From Labilibaculum sp. DW002 (GTDB lineage Bacteria > Bacteroidota > Bacteroidia > Bacteroidales > Marinifilaceae): a stretch of 64,000 nucleotides of DNA. The stretch lies in contig NZ_JAKJSC010000001.1 in assembly GCF_029029525.1 (NCBI RefSeq), positions 1,178,001 through 1,242,000 of the forward strand. The letters run 5' to 3'. The translations under genes were made by a program, and so were the position numbers. Of this stretch, positions 19,094-28,899 are shown one piece after another (the first letter of the stretch is position 1; each line of letters starts with the position of its first letter). The notes beneath the pieces were generated by a model. The model saw nothing but the letters and a program-made list of their open reading frames with translations, was not told the origin of the DNA and searched no databases.

Positions 19094-19292
19094 ATTTCTA
19101 CCAAATGTTTCTCAGTATAATCGAAAGAATTACGAATGAAATTGTAATAATTAAGGTGAGCGCACCTCTCTACTTCATTCCAATTAAAGATAGCAAATAA
19201 GACGATAGAACCAACAAAATGCCGCGTAACGAAAGGCCTGTTAAGCATAACACATCAGTATTTAACCCGATACTCCTCTCTTATACTTTTTT

Positions 19293-21566
19293 TTAAATTC
19301 CCTTTTTGTATTGTCCATTTACAGATGGATGAATTGCTTTCTTAACGTCCTTTTCAGAATCTGCACTTCCATTTAGCAATCCTTCAAAAAACGAAATAAC
19401 CTCCCGTTTGCCAAAATTTAACTTCGTTTCTGTTTTCACATCTCGTAAATCAATCATACAAGAAGAAAAAACATTGGGCAAATCGTTAAGAATAGCTGTA
19501 TTGAGATAATTATTGGTATTGTATAGGCTATGATAGTTTCCTTTCGATTTTTCAATCAAAAAAGAATCCTTTTTTAAATTTGTGATGGATGAATGCTTCT
19601 CGCAGGATTGAATACAAGTATTATCCACCATATTTTTCACACAACCAGTAACCTGATGAAACAAACATTGTCTGCTAGTCATCAGTACAATTGGATGATA
19701 CAAACTATAATGAAGTTGAAAATCTTCTGGCCTTTTAATATTTTGAATTTGTTGCTTATTCAGCTCATTGGAAATAAAAGCTCCAGAACAATTAAAATCT
19801 TCTTTAAGAGAAAGTAAGCTGTACGAATTTGCCATATTTAAATGCGGACCAGCAATCCAATCGATACCTAACTGATACGCTTCGTAAGCAATACCTGTGT
19901 TGTTTGTGACAATTAATTTTGGCTTTACACAATGCAAAAAATCCACAGCTACATCGTAATCTTCTCCTATAATCACAGAAGGAAAATAAGGAATTATTTT
20001 TTCATTTTGGGTGAACAAATCTACATAAGCATCAAGTTTCCCCTTAAAACTATTAGGCAACTGAAAGTAAATCTGAGCATTCGTTTCATCAACAAAAGAA
20101 ACCTCTTCTTCAGAGGATATCAAAACAGAAAGATTCGGTTTTTCATTCTCTTTAGTCAATTTCTTTATCGCAGGTAACTTAATTGGTTCAAGTGTTTCTC
20201 TGGAATCGTTTAGAATGAACAGAATTCGTTTCTTAAGTGCCGTCAGTTCTTTAAAAGAAATGTAAACATCACCCTTTATTTCTTCCAAATTCAAATCCTC
20301 AATAAAATATTCCGTATCGTTAAATGCTTTGAATCGCTTTAATACCATCTCCTTGGTAAGCGCCTCGGTACCTTTGTCAAGCAAATTGCACTTTGAAAAA
20401 ACTTCAAACTCAGAATCTGGTGTTTTCACTACAACCTTCAGTGGTGCAGCTGGTTCTCCCGATAAATTTATTTGCAAAGAAGCTTTTATTGCACTTACAC
20501 TATTTATTTTATCCTCTACAGAGCTTTTGATCTCTTCTTTTTCTTTGTATAATTTTAATTGTCCTTTCTCCAAATCATCTGCTGAAGCATAAGAATTGAC
20601 TTCAGACAAATGCTTTATGGAATGATCACGAGGATTATCAATAAACATATCCTTACTGATATCGCCTTTGAGTAAAGTATTCGAAAAATTACGATTAAAC
20701 ACTTTATACAAAATACTATTCTCCTCTCCAACTTTATCTGTTCTATAAAAAGTATCAAGTTGTTTTCTCCAAGTATCAACAACGGTATAAACGTAATCGG
20801 AACCCTTTATTCGCCCTTCAATTTTTAAGGAATCAGCTCCAGCATCGTACAATTCCCTTAGATCATAGATTGCAGAGTTATCTTTCAAATTAAGCGGATA
20901 TTCCTTTCCTGCAGTTGTTGTAAGGTACCGATCTCTGCAAGGTTGGCTGCACCTGCCTCGATTACCAGAATTTCCTCCATGCACCGAACTCATATAACAA
21001 ATTCCTGAAAAGGAAATACAATTGGAACCATGCACAAATACCTCTGTTAACATCTTTTGTTGATGCGCCGCGCTGCTTAAAGCTTTAATCTCCTTTAGGT
21101 TTAATTCTCTTGATAAGTTTACGCGTGTAGCCGAAAGTTTGCTCAGAAATTTAATTTGCCCTTCGTTATGCGTTGTCATCTGTGTTGATGCATGAATATT
21201 TAGGCTAGGGAAATGCTTCCTTAAAACATACAACAGTCCAATATCCTGAACAATTACACCATCGATGCTTGTATTCTGCAACTTATTCAGCAAGCTAACC
21301 AGGGCAGAAAATTCACTTTCGAGAATGATAATATTTAGGGTAAGAAAAATTTCACAATTGTGCTTGTGAGCCAGATGAAGAACTCCTTGCAAATCATCAA
21401 AATCGATGTTTACAGCTCGGTTTCTTGCGTTAAATTTATCTAAGCCACAATAAATTGCATTTGCTCCTGCTAGTATTGCTGCTTTTATGGAATCAACATT
21501 TCCACCCGGTGCTAGTAGTTCAATCTTTCTTTTCGTCACAGTCTCTATCTCTTTCTTGAACTCCAA
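19293..21566 (-). CDS. Long-form peptidase U32 family protein
   Basis: 757 residues. The first 300 residues are a U32 domain: IELLAPGGNVDSIKAAI, GANAIYCGLDKFNARNR, VQDIGLLYVLRKHFP, NIHASTQMTTHN, and the Cys signature VHGSNCISFSGICYMSS with NRGRCSQPCRDRY, then SLKIEGRIKGSDYV. The middle is a collagenase/DUF3656-like region, and the end has further Cys (SRQCLFHQVTGC, NTCIQSCEKHS). It is a paralogue, not a duplicate, of the RlhA-type gene at 669. U32 relatives hydroxylate RNA bases or act with prephenate in such reactions; the target of this long form is unknown. It stands alone, divergent from the 21805 lipoprotein gene. Confidence 0.85.
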   Translation of the reverse strand: MEFKKEIETVTKRKIELLAPGGNVDSIKAAILAGANAIYCGLDKFNARNRAVNIDFDDLQGVLHLAHKHNCEIFLTLNIIILESEFSALVSLLNKLQNTSIDGVIVQDIGLLYVLRKHFPSLNIHASTQMTTHNEGQIKFLSKLSATRVNLSRELNLKEIKALSSAAHQQKMLTEVFVHGSNCISFSGICYMSSVHGGNSGNRGRCSQPCRDRYLTTTAGKEYPLNLKDNSAIYDLRELYDAGADSLKIEGRIKGSDYVYTVVDTWRKQLDTFYRTDKVGEENSILYKVFNRNFSNTLLKGDISKDMFIDNPRDHSIKHLSEVNSYASADDLEKGQLKLYKEKEEIKSSVEDKINSVSAIKASLQINLSGEPAAPLKVVVKTPDSEFEVFSKCNLLDKGTEALTKEMVLKRFKAFNDTEYFIEDLNLEEIKGDVYISFKELTALKKRILFILNDSRETLEPIKLPAIKKLTKENEKPNLSVLISSEEEVSFVDETNAQIYFQLPNSFKGKLDAYVDLFTQNEKIIPYFPSVIIGEDYDVAVDFLHCVKPKLIVTNNTGIAYEAYQLGIDWIAGPHLNMANSYSLLSLKEDFNCSGAFISNELNKQQIQNIKRPEDFQLHYSLYHPIVLMTSRQCLFHQVTGCVKNMVDNTCIQSCEKHSSITNLKKDSFLIEKSKGNYHSLYNTNNYLNTAILNDLPNVFSSCMIDLRDVKTETKLNFGKREVISFFEGLLNGSADSEKDVKKAIHPSVNGQYKKGI

Positions 21567-21772
21567 AAGTAAGGATTTTAAACAAGCTATTACGATTATA
21601 TCCTAAGCTTAGATTTCCTCTCTTACTAATTTTTAAAAATACGAATTCAAATATTTTGGTTCGGTATTTGTTTAGCACAAGTTAGATGCATTACAGAATA
21701 GCTCTAAAAAGGAAAGTTTATGTGCAAAAACAGAACTTTGTGGACTTAGTAGCGTAATCTCAAATTAAAAAT

Positions 21773-21780
21773 TAAATTTG
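21773..21780 (+). promoter_or_regulatory. Probable -7 element before the 21805 lipoprotein gene
   Basis: TAAATTTG matches TAnnTTTG exactly, 24 bases before the ATG. No -33 TTTG at the normal distance. Confidence 0.45.
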
Positions 21781-21804
21781 CACAAAACCAAGATCCAATA
21801 TTCT

Positions 21805-22953
21805 ATGAACAAACTTACTCACTACGCACTTATTGCCGTACTTATAATTGTTGCTAGCTGCAGCACAGGTAATAAAGCGCTACAAAATGGAGACTACTAT
21901 TCGGCTGTTCTTAAATCGGTAGAACGTTTACGTTCCAATCCTGACAAAGAAAAGGCTCAATTAACTTTAAAGGAAAGTTATCCTTTAGCAGTAAATTGGT
22001 ACGAACAAGAAATTAATTACCTATTAGCTTCTAATGATCCGTTTAAACATTCGAAAACAGTTGGGCACTACCAAAGCTTAAACAGAATGGCTAATGAAAT
22101 TAGGAGATGTCCAGGCGCATTGCGTATCATTTCGTATCCTAAACAATTTCAGCACGAAGAAAATATGGCCAAGCAAAATGCAGCTCCCGAATGCTATGCT
22201 GCTGGTATGTTAGAGCTAGAAAAAAACACTCGTACAGATGCTGTAAAAGCTTTTCATCATTTTGAAAAAGCCAATAGCTATGTTTTAAACTACAAAGATG
22301 TTGATGAAAAAATGAAGGAAGCTGAATACATGGCTACCTTAAAAGTTATCATTGATCATGTACCCGTTAACTCTACTAAATATCAATTAACAGCGGAATT
22401 TTTTCAAGATCAGGTAACGCAATATATTTTTCACAATATCAAAAGAAAATTTGTTCGTTTCTATACGCCTAAACAAGCTGAATTAGAAAAGCTAGAATAT
22501 CCTGATCAGATTATCGGAATGCGTTTCGAAGATTTTGTAATTGGTGAAACTCATGACACTGACATTGAAAGAGAAGTAGTTAGTGCTGACAGTGTTGAAG
22601 TTGGTGAGACCAAATTAAAAACTGGAGAAACCATAAAGGTTTTCAATAAGGTAAAGGCTAAATTACATGTCCATAAACGTGAAGTGATCTCAAAAGGATT
22701 GTTATCGCTGCATATTATTGAATTTGACAACAAAAAAGAAGTGAACAACAAGCAGTTCGGTGGTCAATTCAATTGGTACCATCAGTGGGGACATTTTAAT
22801 GGAGACGAAAGAGCTTTAACCGAAGAAGAATTAAACATTTGCAATAGCGAACCAATTCTTCCTCCAGCCCATCAAGATTTGTTTGTGGAATTCACCAAAC
22901 CTATTTACTCAGATTTAACGGCAGAACTAAGAAGGTTCTATAACAGATACTAA
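21805..22953 (+). CDS. Predicted lipoprotein of unknown function
   Basis: 382 residues from the ATG at 21805, which places a clean lipoprotein signal first: MNKLTHYALIAVLIIVASCSTG with the lipidated Cys at about 19. The TTG 27 bases upstream overlaps the promoter element. The mature part has a helical, TPR-like first half (NGDYYSAVLKSVERLRSNPD, DAVKAFHHFEKANSYVLNY) and a mixed C-terminal half with a conserved-looking HVHKREVISKGLLSLHI and WYHQWGHFNGDERAL. I do not recognise a named family. It is probably anchored to the outer membrane facing the periplasm. A terminator follows directly. Confidence 0.8.
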   Translation: MNKLTHYALIAVLIIVASCSTGNKALQNGDYYSAVLKSVERLRSNPDKEKAQLTLKESYPLAVNWYEQEINYLLASNDPFKHSKTVGHYQSLNRMANEIRRCPGALRIISYPKQFQHEENMAKQNAAPECYAAGMLELEKNTRTDAVKAFHHFEKANSYVLNYKDVDEKMKEAEYMATLKVIIDHVPVNSTKYQLTAEFFQDQVTQYIFHNIKRKFVRFYTPKQAELEKLEYPDQIIGMRFEDFVIGETHDTDIEREVVSADSVEVGETKLKTGETIKVFNKVKAKLHVHKREVISKGLLSLHIIEFDNKKEVNNKQFGGQFNWYHQWGHFNGDERALTEEELNICNSEPILPPAHQDLFVEFTKPIYSDLTAELRRFYNRY

Positions 22954-22972
22954 GAATTGAAATTACATAACG

Positions 22973-23002
22973 AAAAGGCTATCCTAAATGGATGGCCTTT
23001 TT
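22973..23002 (+). terminator. Terminator of the lipoprotein gene
   Basis: AAAAGGC-T-ATCC, loop TAAAT, GGAT-G-GCCTTTTT: a two-part stem with one mismatch and a T5 tail, 20 bases after the stop. Confidence 0.88.
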
Positions 23003-23103
23003 CATGAATGGCAACTTGCATTTCATTCAAACCCCTCACACGAGTGAACATTCCCTTTTCACAATTAATCAAAGCTATTTTCTACTATACATCAGCAAAT
23101 AGA

Positions 23104-23142
23104 TAATAAAAAAGAGGCAGGAAAATAATTTCCAAGCCTCTT
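23104..23142 (-). terminator. Terminator of the RDD gene
   Basis: On the minus strand AAGAGGC ... GCCTCTT with an inner GGAAA/TTTCC stem and a T-rich tail, about 18 bases after the stop at 23160. Confidence 0.88.
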
Positions 23143-23159
23143 GCTATATTTTCAATGAC

Positions 23160-23876
23160 TTATCGATCCCGATGAATCAAATTGTAATCTACAATTAATG
23201 TTTTAAAAAACTGTAAGGGTTGCATTTCAGTCTTTATTCCTAACTGCTCCATCACATTTTTACGTGCGCGTAAACCAAATTGTAATTTTTCAACTGGATC
23301 TTCTAGCGTCTCAATCTGAGCAATCACTTTTTTAAATAGAGGTAGGTCTTTCTCATTAATATTTTTTGACTCGGAAAAAACAAGCTCATAATTATCAGGG
23401 ATATCCACTAAAATAGTATTTTCAATTGACACTTTCCGTTTCGTTTTAATCACTGTTGTTTTAGCTAAAATATCACCTAATCGTTGTCCCTTTTCGCCTA
23501 TAACAATGCAGAGAATTCCGCATATGCCATACGTCAAGGAAATATCAACTAACCTAAACATCCATCGAATCAAATAATTAGAAAAAGAAGGCGCAGATCC
23601 ATCTGCAGTACTCACTTTAATTTTTAAGATCTTTTTCCCAGGTGTTTGTCCATTCATAAAGACTTCAAACAACAATGAATAAAAAAACAAAGGGATCATG
23701 AACAACATAAGCCAAACAAAACCTTCCCCTAATAGCCCCGCAAAAAGCATTACAATCATATACACGACAAAGAGAAATAATAAATCAAGTAAACTAGCTG
23801 AAATCCTTTCACCTACACTCGCCAATTGAAAATTAATACGAACATTTTGTGTTGTTTCTATTCCTACATTTGCCAT
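23160..23876 (-). CDS. RDD family membrane protein
   Basis: 238 residues. The RDD domain spans about residues 15-150: VGERISASLLDLLFLFVVYM (with the Arg and Asp that name the family), a second helix VWLMLFMIPLFFYSLLFEVF, GQTPGKKILKIKV, and a third helix before GEKGQRLGDILAKTTVI. The last 80 residues are cytoplasmic and helical. The molecular role of RDD proteins is unsettled; some are linked to ion exchange. Its place directly upstream of, and divergent from, the SpoIIM-MoxR-DUF58 run is common in Bacteroidota and suggests it works with that system. Confidence 0.87.
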   Translation of the reverse strand: MANVGIETTQNVRINFQLASVGERISASLLDLLFLFVVYMIVMLFAGLLGEGFVWLMLFMIPLFFYSLLFEVFMNGQTPGKKILKIKVSTADGSAPSFSNYLIRWMFRLVDISLTYGICGILCIVIGEKGQRLGDILAKTTVIKTKRKVSIENTILVDIPDNYELVFSESKNINEKDLPLFKKVIAQIETLEDPVEKLQFGLRARKNVMEQLGIKTEMQPLQFFKTLIVDYNLIHRDR

Positions 23877-24022
23877 TGTTATCTCTATTTTTTGTGCAAA
23901 CGAATATACCTATCATAAGAAAGTAAACGAAATTTTTAAATAAATATTTTCAACATTTAAAATCATTCTACTGACTTATTGCTAGTTAGTAAAGTGGCTT
24001 GCAATTTAACCTTAATCTATTA

Positions 24023-24053
24023 TTTGCAATTTTCCTTAATTACAATAACTTTA
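24023..24053 (+). promoter_or_regulatory. Promoter of the SpoIIM-MoxR-DUF58 operon
   Basis: TTTG (24023-24026), exactly 19 bases, then TAACTTTA (24046-24053), one base off TAnnTTTG. The predicted start near 24059 gives a leader of about 20 bases to the ATG at 24079. Confidence 0.65.
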
Positions 24054-24078
24054 GCATTGTTTTATAGAAATCGTCTAA

Positions 24079-25041
24079 ATGAAAGAAGTAGTTTTCCTGG
24101 ATCGCAACAGTAAAAAATGGAAAGAATTTGAAAATCTTCTTGCTAATGAATCACATAGTGATCCGGATGCCATTGCCGATTTATACATTCAGTTAACGGA
24201 TGATTTATCGTATGCACAAACTTTTTACCCTAACTCTTCAACAACTGATTACCTAAATCAATTAAGTGTAGGTATTCATCAGCAGATCTATAAAAATCAG
24301 AAAGCCAAAAAAGGAAAATTTAAACAGTTTTGGACTACAGACTTACCCTTAATCCTTTTTCAAACAAGAAAACAATTACTGTACTCTTTATTAATATTTC
24401 TTGTATCAACACTTTTAGGTGTTGTTTCTACAAGTAACGATCAGTCTTTTGTGCGTGCTATTCTTGGTGATGACTATGTAAATATGACCATTGATAATAT
24501 TAAAAAAGGAGACGCAATGGCTGTATACAAACAAGAGGGACAAACTCAGATGTTTCTTGGAATTACCATTAACAACATAAAAGTTTCGTTCATGGCATTT
24601 GTTTTCGGCATATTTACTGCCTTTGGCACAGGTTACGTTCTTTTCAATAATGGAATAATGCTGGGCAGTTTTACCTATTTCTTTGTTGAGAATGGATTAT
24701 TTTGGGAAAGCACACGAGTTATCTGGATACATGGAACGCTTGAGATATCAGCGATTATTCTAGCAGGAGGAGCAGGAATTGTTTTGGGAAATAGCATTAT
24801 TTTCCCAGGCACCCTACCTCGTAAAACATCTATGCAAATAGGAGTTAGTAAAGGAATTAAAATTATTGTTGGAATCATTCCCATGTTTATCGCTGCCGGA
24901 TTTTTAGAAGGCTATATAACACGACATACCGAAATGCCGATGTGGCTAAGTTGGTTCATTATTGTCTGTTCCCTACTGTTCGTTATTTGGTATTTTATTA
25001 TTAATCCCAAACGAGTATATCAAAAAATAAGCAATTCATAA
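24079..25041 (+). CDS. SpoIIM-like (stage II sporulation protein M family) membrane protein
   Basis: 320 residues. A soluble N-terminal 90 residues (KWKEFENLLANESHSDPDAI, ADLYIQLTDDLSYAQTFYP) leads into about five membrane helices, starting LLYSLLIFLVSTLLGVVS and including SFMAFVFGIFTAFGTGYVLF and GTLEISAIILAGGAGIVLG, the hallmark of the SpoIIM family. The organism is not a spore former; in Bacteroidota the family goes with RDD, MoxR and DUF58 genes. First gene of the operon: next gene 24 bases on. The exact role is unknown. Confidence 0.87.
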   Translation: MKEVVFLDRNSKKWKEFENLLANESHSDPDAIADLYIQLTDDLSYAQTFYPNSSTTDYLNQLSVGIHQQIYKNQKAKKGKFKQFWTTDLPLILFQTRKQLLYSLLIFLVSTLLGVVSTSNDQSFVRAILGDDYVNMTIDNIKKGDAMAVYKQEGQTQMFLGITINNIKVSFMAFVFGIFTAFGTGYVLFNNGIMLGSFTYFFVENGLFWESTRVIWIHGTLEISAIILAGGAGIVLGNSIIFPGTLPRKTSMQIGVSKGIKIIVGIIPMFIAAGFLEGYITRHTEMPMWLSWFIIVCSLLFVIWYFIINPKRVYQKISNS

Positions 25042-25065
25042 AAACTAAATCAAATTCTAAAACAA

Positions 25066-25920
25066 ATGACAAGCAACAAGTTGCAACTCGAAAAAAACCG
25101 CGATTTCGGAGAACTATTTAACGACACATTCCTTTTTATTAAGTACAATTTTAAAAATTTACTTATGGGAATGATCTATTTCGTTATCCCTTTTGCACTA
25201 TTACAAGGTATAGCACTCGGTGTGTATCAATATCAAGCATTATCATCTATTTCTATGGGACAAGTATCAAATCCATTCACAAATGGAGGAGGTAGTGCAA
25301 TCTTAATCACTTATCTGTTTATGTTGATTACCTATTCCTTTTCAATGTCATTTGTGATGCAATATATCAAGTTATACAAATCAGCAGAGGGTAATGATAT
25401 TGAATTAAAACAAGTTTGGAAATTGATGCTTGGAGTTGTGCCAAAAATATTCCTAACAATTATTGTTATTGGACTTATTTCAGGTATTGGCTTTATATTT
25501 TTATTAATCCCAGGTATTTATTTAATGATTTGTTTTAGTCTCGTTATCCCTATCATTGTATTTCAAGGTGATTCTCTTGGTGAAGCTCTAAGTGCTTGTT
25601 TTTCTCTAATAAAAAATAACTGGTGGCTAACTTTTGGCTTTTTATTAATCCTTGGTTTAATCGCTGGAGCTTTACAATTTGCATTCCAAATACCAACAAC
25701 GATTTATCAGGCGATGACAGCTTTTCATATGGTACAAAATGAACCTTCATCTGCAAGTCAAAGTTTAAGCATTTTATTTTCAATTATCCAATCAATAGGA
25801 GCATCCTTAATGCAGATCATTCCATTTATAGGAATTGGAATTCTTTATTTTAGTCTTGTTGAACAAAAGCAAAATCCTGCATTATTAAAAGAGTTGGAAA
25901 GCGTTGGAGCTGATGAGTAA
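25066..25920 (+). CDS. Polytopic membrane protein of unknown function (MoxR/DUF58 operon)
   Basis: 284 residues with about six membrane helices: LLMGMIYFVIPFALLQGIAL, SAILITYLFMLITYSFSMSF, KIFLTIIVIGLISGIGFIFL with LIPGIYLMICFSLVIPIIVF, WLTFGFLLILGLIAGALQFA and a last one near the end. The cytoplasmic N-terminus NRDFGELFNDTFLFIKYNFK is typical of this operon's third component in Bacteroidota. No catalytic motif was seen. The end overlaps the next start by 8 bases (ATG at 25913), pointing to translational coupling with the DUF4129 gene. Confidence 0.8.
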   Translation: MTSNKLQLEKNRDFGELFNDTFLFIKYNFKNLLMGMIYFVIPFALLQGIALGVYQYQALSSISMGQVSNPFTNGGGSAILITYLFMLITYSFSMSFVMQYIKLYKSAEGNDIELKQVWKLMLGVVPKIFLTIIVIGLISGIGFIFLLIPGIYLMICFSLVIPIIVFQGDSLGEALSACFSLIKNNWWLTFGFLLILGLIAGALQFAFQIPTTIYQAMTAFHMVQNEPSSASQSLSILFSIIQSIGASLMQIIPFIGIGILYFSLVEQKQNPALLKELESVGADE

Positions 25921-26659
25921 AAAAACACTTACAATATTATTTCTAGGCTGGTTTCATTTCTTTATTGGAGCCAGCCCTATTTTAGCGCAGGAAACTTTCA
26001 ACTCGGATACTCTTGTAATGGATACTGGGCAAGTACAATTATGGGAAAAATCCATTCCTGAAGAACGAATTGAAAATTACCGAAAACAAAGCGATTTCAA
26101 TTACAATTTAACCGAAGTAAAGCAAGAAACTGCTTGGGGACGTTTCGTTCAATGGCTTAAAAATTGGTTTAATTTCATGATTAAAAGCCTTGGTGTGATC
26201 TGGTATTTGAGATACATCATTTTAGCTGCCTGTGGTATTCTTCTAATTGCCATGATTTATCGTAGTAAATTCACAGGTTTGTTTAGCTCTCATCAGGAAA
26301 TTTCATCGATGGAATTTAGCGATGCTACAAATCCCAATAAAGTAAATTGGGAACAGAAAATTCAAGAAGCACTTCTTCAAAAAGAATACCGTTTGGCTGT
26401 TCGCTATCATTACTTATCTCTTTTAAAAGCTTTAAGCCGCCATAAAATAATTACTTGGAAATCGGAAAAAACCAATTACGATTACATCCGAGAAATAAAA
26501 CATGAAAAAATAAAAACAGATTTTATTGAATTAAGCGAATTGTATGAGGCTGTTTGGTATGGAGATTTCCCTATTGCCAAACTAGATTACCATCAAGTTG
26601 ATGATGAATTTGCACGTTTGAACATTCTATTATCACAAACAAAAGAATTCGCGTCATGA
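25913..26659 (+). CDS. DUF4129 domain membrane protein
   Basis: 248 residues from the ATG at 25913, inside the tail of the previous gene; the TTG at 25904 is less likely. An N-terminal signal segment (TILFLGWFHFFIGASPILAQ) is followed by a periplasmic stretch, one membrane helix (VIWYLRYIILAACGILLIAM) and the DUF4129 domain at the C-terminus: EYRLAVRYHYLSLLKALSRH and FIELSELYEAVWYGDFPI. The domain has a transglutaminase-associated or MoxR-associated distribution; its activity is not established. Overlaps the DUF4350 gene by 4 bases. Confidence 0.87.
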   Translation: MSKKTLTILFLGWFHFFIGASPILAQETFNSDTLVMDTGQVQLWEKSIPEERIENYRKQSDFNYNLTEVKQETAWGRFVQWLKNWFNFMIKSLGVIWYLRYIILAACGILLIAMIYRSKFTGLFSSHQEISSMEFSDATNPNKVNWEQKIQEALLQKEYRLAVRYHYLSLLKALSRHKIITWKSEKTNYDYIREIKHEKIKTDFIELSELYEAVWYGDFPIAKLDYHQVDDEFARLNILLSQTKEFAS

Positions 26660-27846
26660 AAATAAATATCCCTAAAAATGCACTTCCTGTAATTGGAATC
26701 CTCATTATCCTGATTCTAATGGATCTTTTTGCTCCGCAACCAATCGACTGGACAAGAAACTTTAATGAGGATGATAAACGTCCTTTTGGTTGCTTTCTCC
26801 TTCGCGAATTGATAGAACAAGAATTATTTCCTGAACAGGAGTTTGAAATTAGCAGAGATGCAATATTTAACTATCCTGTACTTGATAGCCTTGCTCCAAA
26901 CAAGAATTATATTTTTGTAACAGATGATTTTTCTCCTCAGGCATGGGAAATTAAACTATTATTGGATTTAGTTCAAAATGGAAATCAAATCGTAATTGCC
27001 ACATCTAATTTAGGTAAAGTATTCTCCGACACCATACACGTGCAATTTGATACTGAGTTTAAATTTACTGATCTAGGTGCTAAAGAAGTACAATTTCAGA
27101 ATTTTGAAAATCCAAATTTAAAAGATAAAAACAACTCAAAATATCCCAAAGCGTTTGATAACACGACCATAAATAAATTTTATAAGGATAGTTTAATCGT
27201 TTTGGGACGAGATAATAAAAAAAGAATTCAATTGGTAAAAGTACCCTATGGCAAAGGGAATTTTTTTATAAGTAGTCAGCCTTTAGCATTCACGAATTTT
27301 AATATCGTTCAAAACAAAAATGCCGATTACATAGCAGGTATTTTCAGCTACTTACCTCCTAACCCAATCGTTTGGGATGAATATTACAAGCCTCTTAGAG
27401 CTTTCCGATCTACTAGCCCAATCGCATTCTTACTATCAAGTCCACCATTAAAAATGGCGTACTACCTTCTTTTGGCTTGCCTTATTCTTGTTCTTATTTT
27501 CCAAGGTAAACGCAAACAAAAAATGATTCCAATCCTAAAACCTATTCCCAATACAACTCTTGAGTTTATTAAAACAATGGGGAGATTGTATTACAATCGT
27601 AAAAACCACAAAGACATAGCACTCAAAAAAATAAAATACCTTAAGGAATTCTGTAAAACTCGATACCATATCGATTTAACTACTGATACTTTAAATGAAG
27701 TAAGTAAACGATCGGGAATTTCTTTGAAGACTTTGGAAATTCTATTTAAACAAGTAAACCAAATATCCAATTCCAATAACATCTCTAACGAAGAATTGGA
27801 AGACTTAAACGCTAAAGTAGAATACATTTATAAATCCGGCAAATAA
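26656..27846 (+). CDS. DUF4350 domain protein
   Basis: 396 residues. One membrane helix at the start (ALPVIGILIILILMDLFAPQ), then a domain of DUF4350 type: FNEDDKRPFGCFLLRELIEQ (about 32-51), FVTDDFSPQAWEIKLLLDLV, NGNQIVIATSNLG, and a periplasmic portion ending KVPYGKGNFFISSQPLAFTNF. A second membrane helix (MAYYLLLACLILVLIFQGKR, about 275) leads into a charged cytoplasmic tail. The fold is thought to be glutamine-amidotransferase-like without known catalysis. Start ATG overlaps the previous stop (ATGA). MoxR follows after 13 bases. Confidence 0.86.
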   Translation: MKINIPKNALPVIGILIILILMDLFAPQPIDWTRNFNEDDKRPFGCFLLRELIEQELFPEQEFEISRDAIFNYPVLDSLAPNKNYIFVTDDFSPQAWEIKLLLDLVQNGNQIVIATSNLGKVFSDTIHVQFDTEFKFTDLGAKEVQFQNFENPNLKDKNNSKYPKAFDNTTINKFYKDSLIVLGRDNKKRIQLVKVPYGKGNFFISSQPLAFTNFNIVQNKNADYIAGIFSYLPPNPIVWDEYYKPLRAFRSTSPIAFLLSSPPLKMAYYLLLACLILVLIFQGKRKQKMIPILKPIPNTTLEFIKTMGRLYYNRKNHKDIALKKIKYLKEFCKTRYHIDLTTDTLNEVSKRSGISLKTLEILFKQVNQISNSNNISNEELEDLNAKVEYIYKSGK

Positions 27847-27859
27847 AATAAACCCAAGA

Positions 27860-28840
27860 ATGGAAAATAAACCTCAATTTAAAAACCGCATAGATTTGGC
27901 AGAACTCAATCACTTGATAGGCCAAATTAAATACGAAATAAAAAAAGTAATTATCGGACAAGAGAAAAACATTGATCTACTTCTAGTTGGTTTGTTTGCG
28001 CAAGGTCATGTTTTAATCGAAGGTGTTCCTGGAATTGCTAAAACCCTTTCAGCTAAATTACTGGCAAAGTCAATTTCTTCCGATTTTTCACGAATTCAAT
28101 TTACGCCAGATTTAATGCCTTCGGATGTTTTAGGAACTACAATATTTAACCTAAGCACTTCAAAATTTGAGTTTAACAAAGGTCCTATATTCTCTAATAT
28201 CATTTTGATAGATGAGATTAATCGTGCTCCTGCAAAAACTCAATCGGCACTTTTCGAAGTAATGGAAGAAGCGCAAATTAGTATTGATGGTACAACCCAT
28301 GAAATGGAGCAACCATTTTGGGTGATTGCCACACAAAACCCTATTGAGCAAGAAGGAACCTACCGTTTACCTGAAGCACAATTGGATCGTTTTCTAATGA
28401 AGATTGAATTTACTTATCCTGATGAATTAGAAGAACTTGAAATTCTTGCCACCAAAAATGAGAGGAAAGGAAAAAATGAAACCGCTTCAATTTCCGAAGT
28501 ATTAAATTCGGAACAGATTAACGAGCTGCGTCATCAAGTACAAGAAATACATATCGAAGAAAATCTTCAAAAATACATTGTACAGATCGTTCAAAGTACA
28601 AGAAATCATCCTGGCATTATATTGGGAGCTTCTCCGAGAGCATCCGTTGCAGTCATGATGGCTTCTAAAGCTCTTTCTGCCATCAGAGGTCGTGATTTTG
28701 TAACTCCGGATGATATCAAAGAAGTGGTTATTCCTGCCTTGCATCATCGATTAATTTTAACTCCTGAGAAAGAAATGGAAGGTGTTCTTCCTAAGCAAAT
28801 AATCGCACAAATTATTGAAGGAATTGAAATTCCACGTTAG
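27860..28840 (+). CDS. MoxR family AAA+ ATPase
   Basis: 326 residues. AAA+ motifs: [20 protein letters not shown] (Walker A, about 50-69), the MoxR-typical [36 protein letters not shown] (Walker B), [20 protein letters not shown] (sensor 1 and the MoxR signature), LDRFLM, and sensor 2 region [11 protein letters not shown]. MoxR ATPases act as chaperone-like remodelers, usually with a von Willebrand type A or DUF58 partner, here the next gene. The protein is cytoplasmic and is expected to work at the inner membrane with the other products of the operon. Confidence 0.94.
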   Translation: MENKPQFKNRIDLAELNHLIGQIKYEIKKVIIGQEKNIDLLLVGLFAQGHVLIEGVPGIAKTLSAKLLAKSISSDFSRIQFTPDLMPSDVLGTTIFNLSTSKFEFNKGPIFSNIILIDEINRAPAKTQSALFEVMEEAQISIDGTTHEMEQPFWVIATQNPIEQEGTYRLPEAQLDRFLMKIEFTYPDELEELEILATKNERKGKNETASISEVLNSEQINELRHQVQEIHIEENLQKYIVQIVQSTRNHPGIILGASPRASVAVMMASKALSAIRGRDFVTPDDIKEVVIPALHHRLILTPEKEMEGVLPKQIIAQIIEGIEIPR

Positions 28841-28899
28841 TAGGATTAATACAATTAGTTCAAACATCTAGCTGCTCACATAAAAATGAACTACCATTA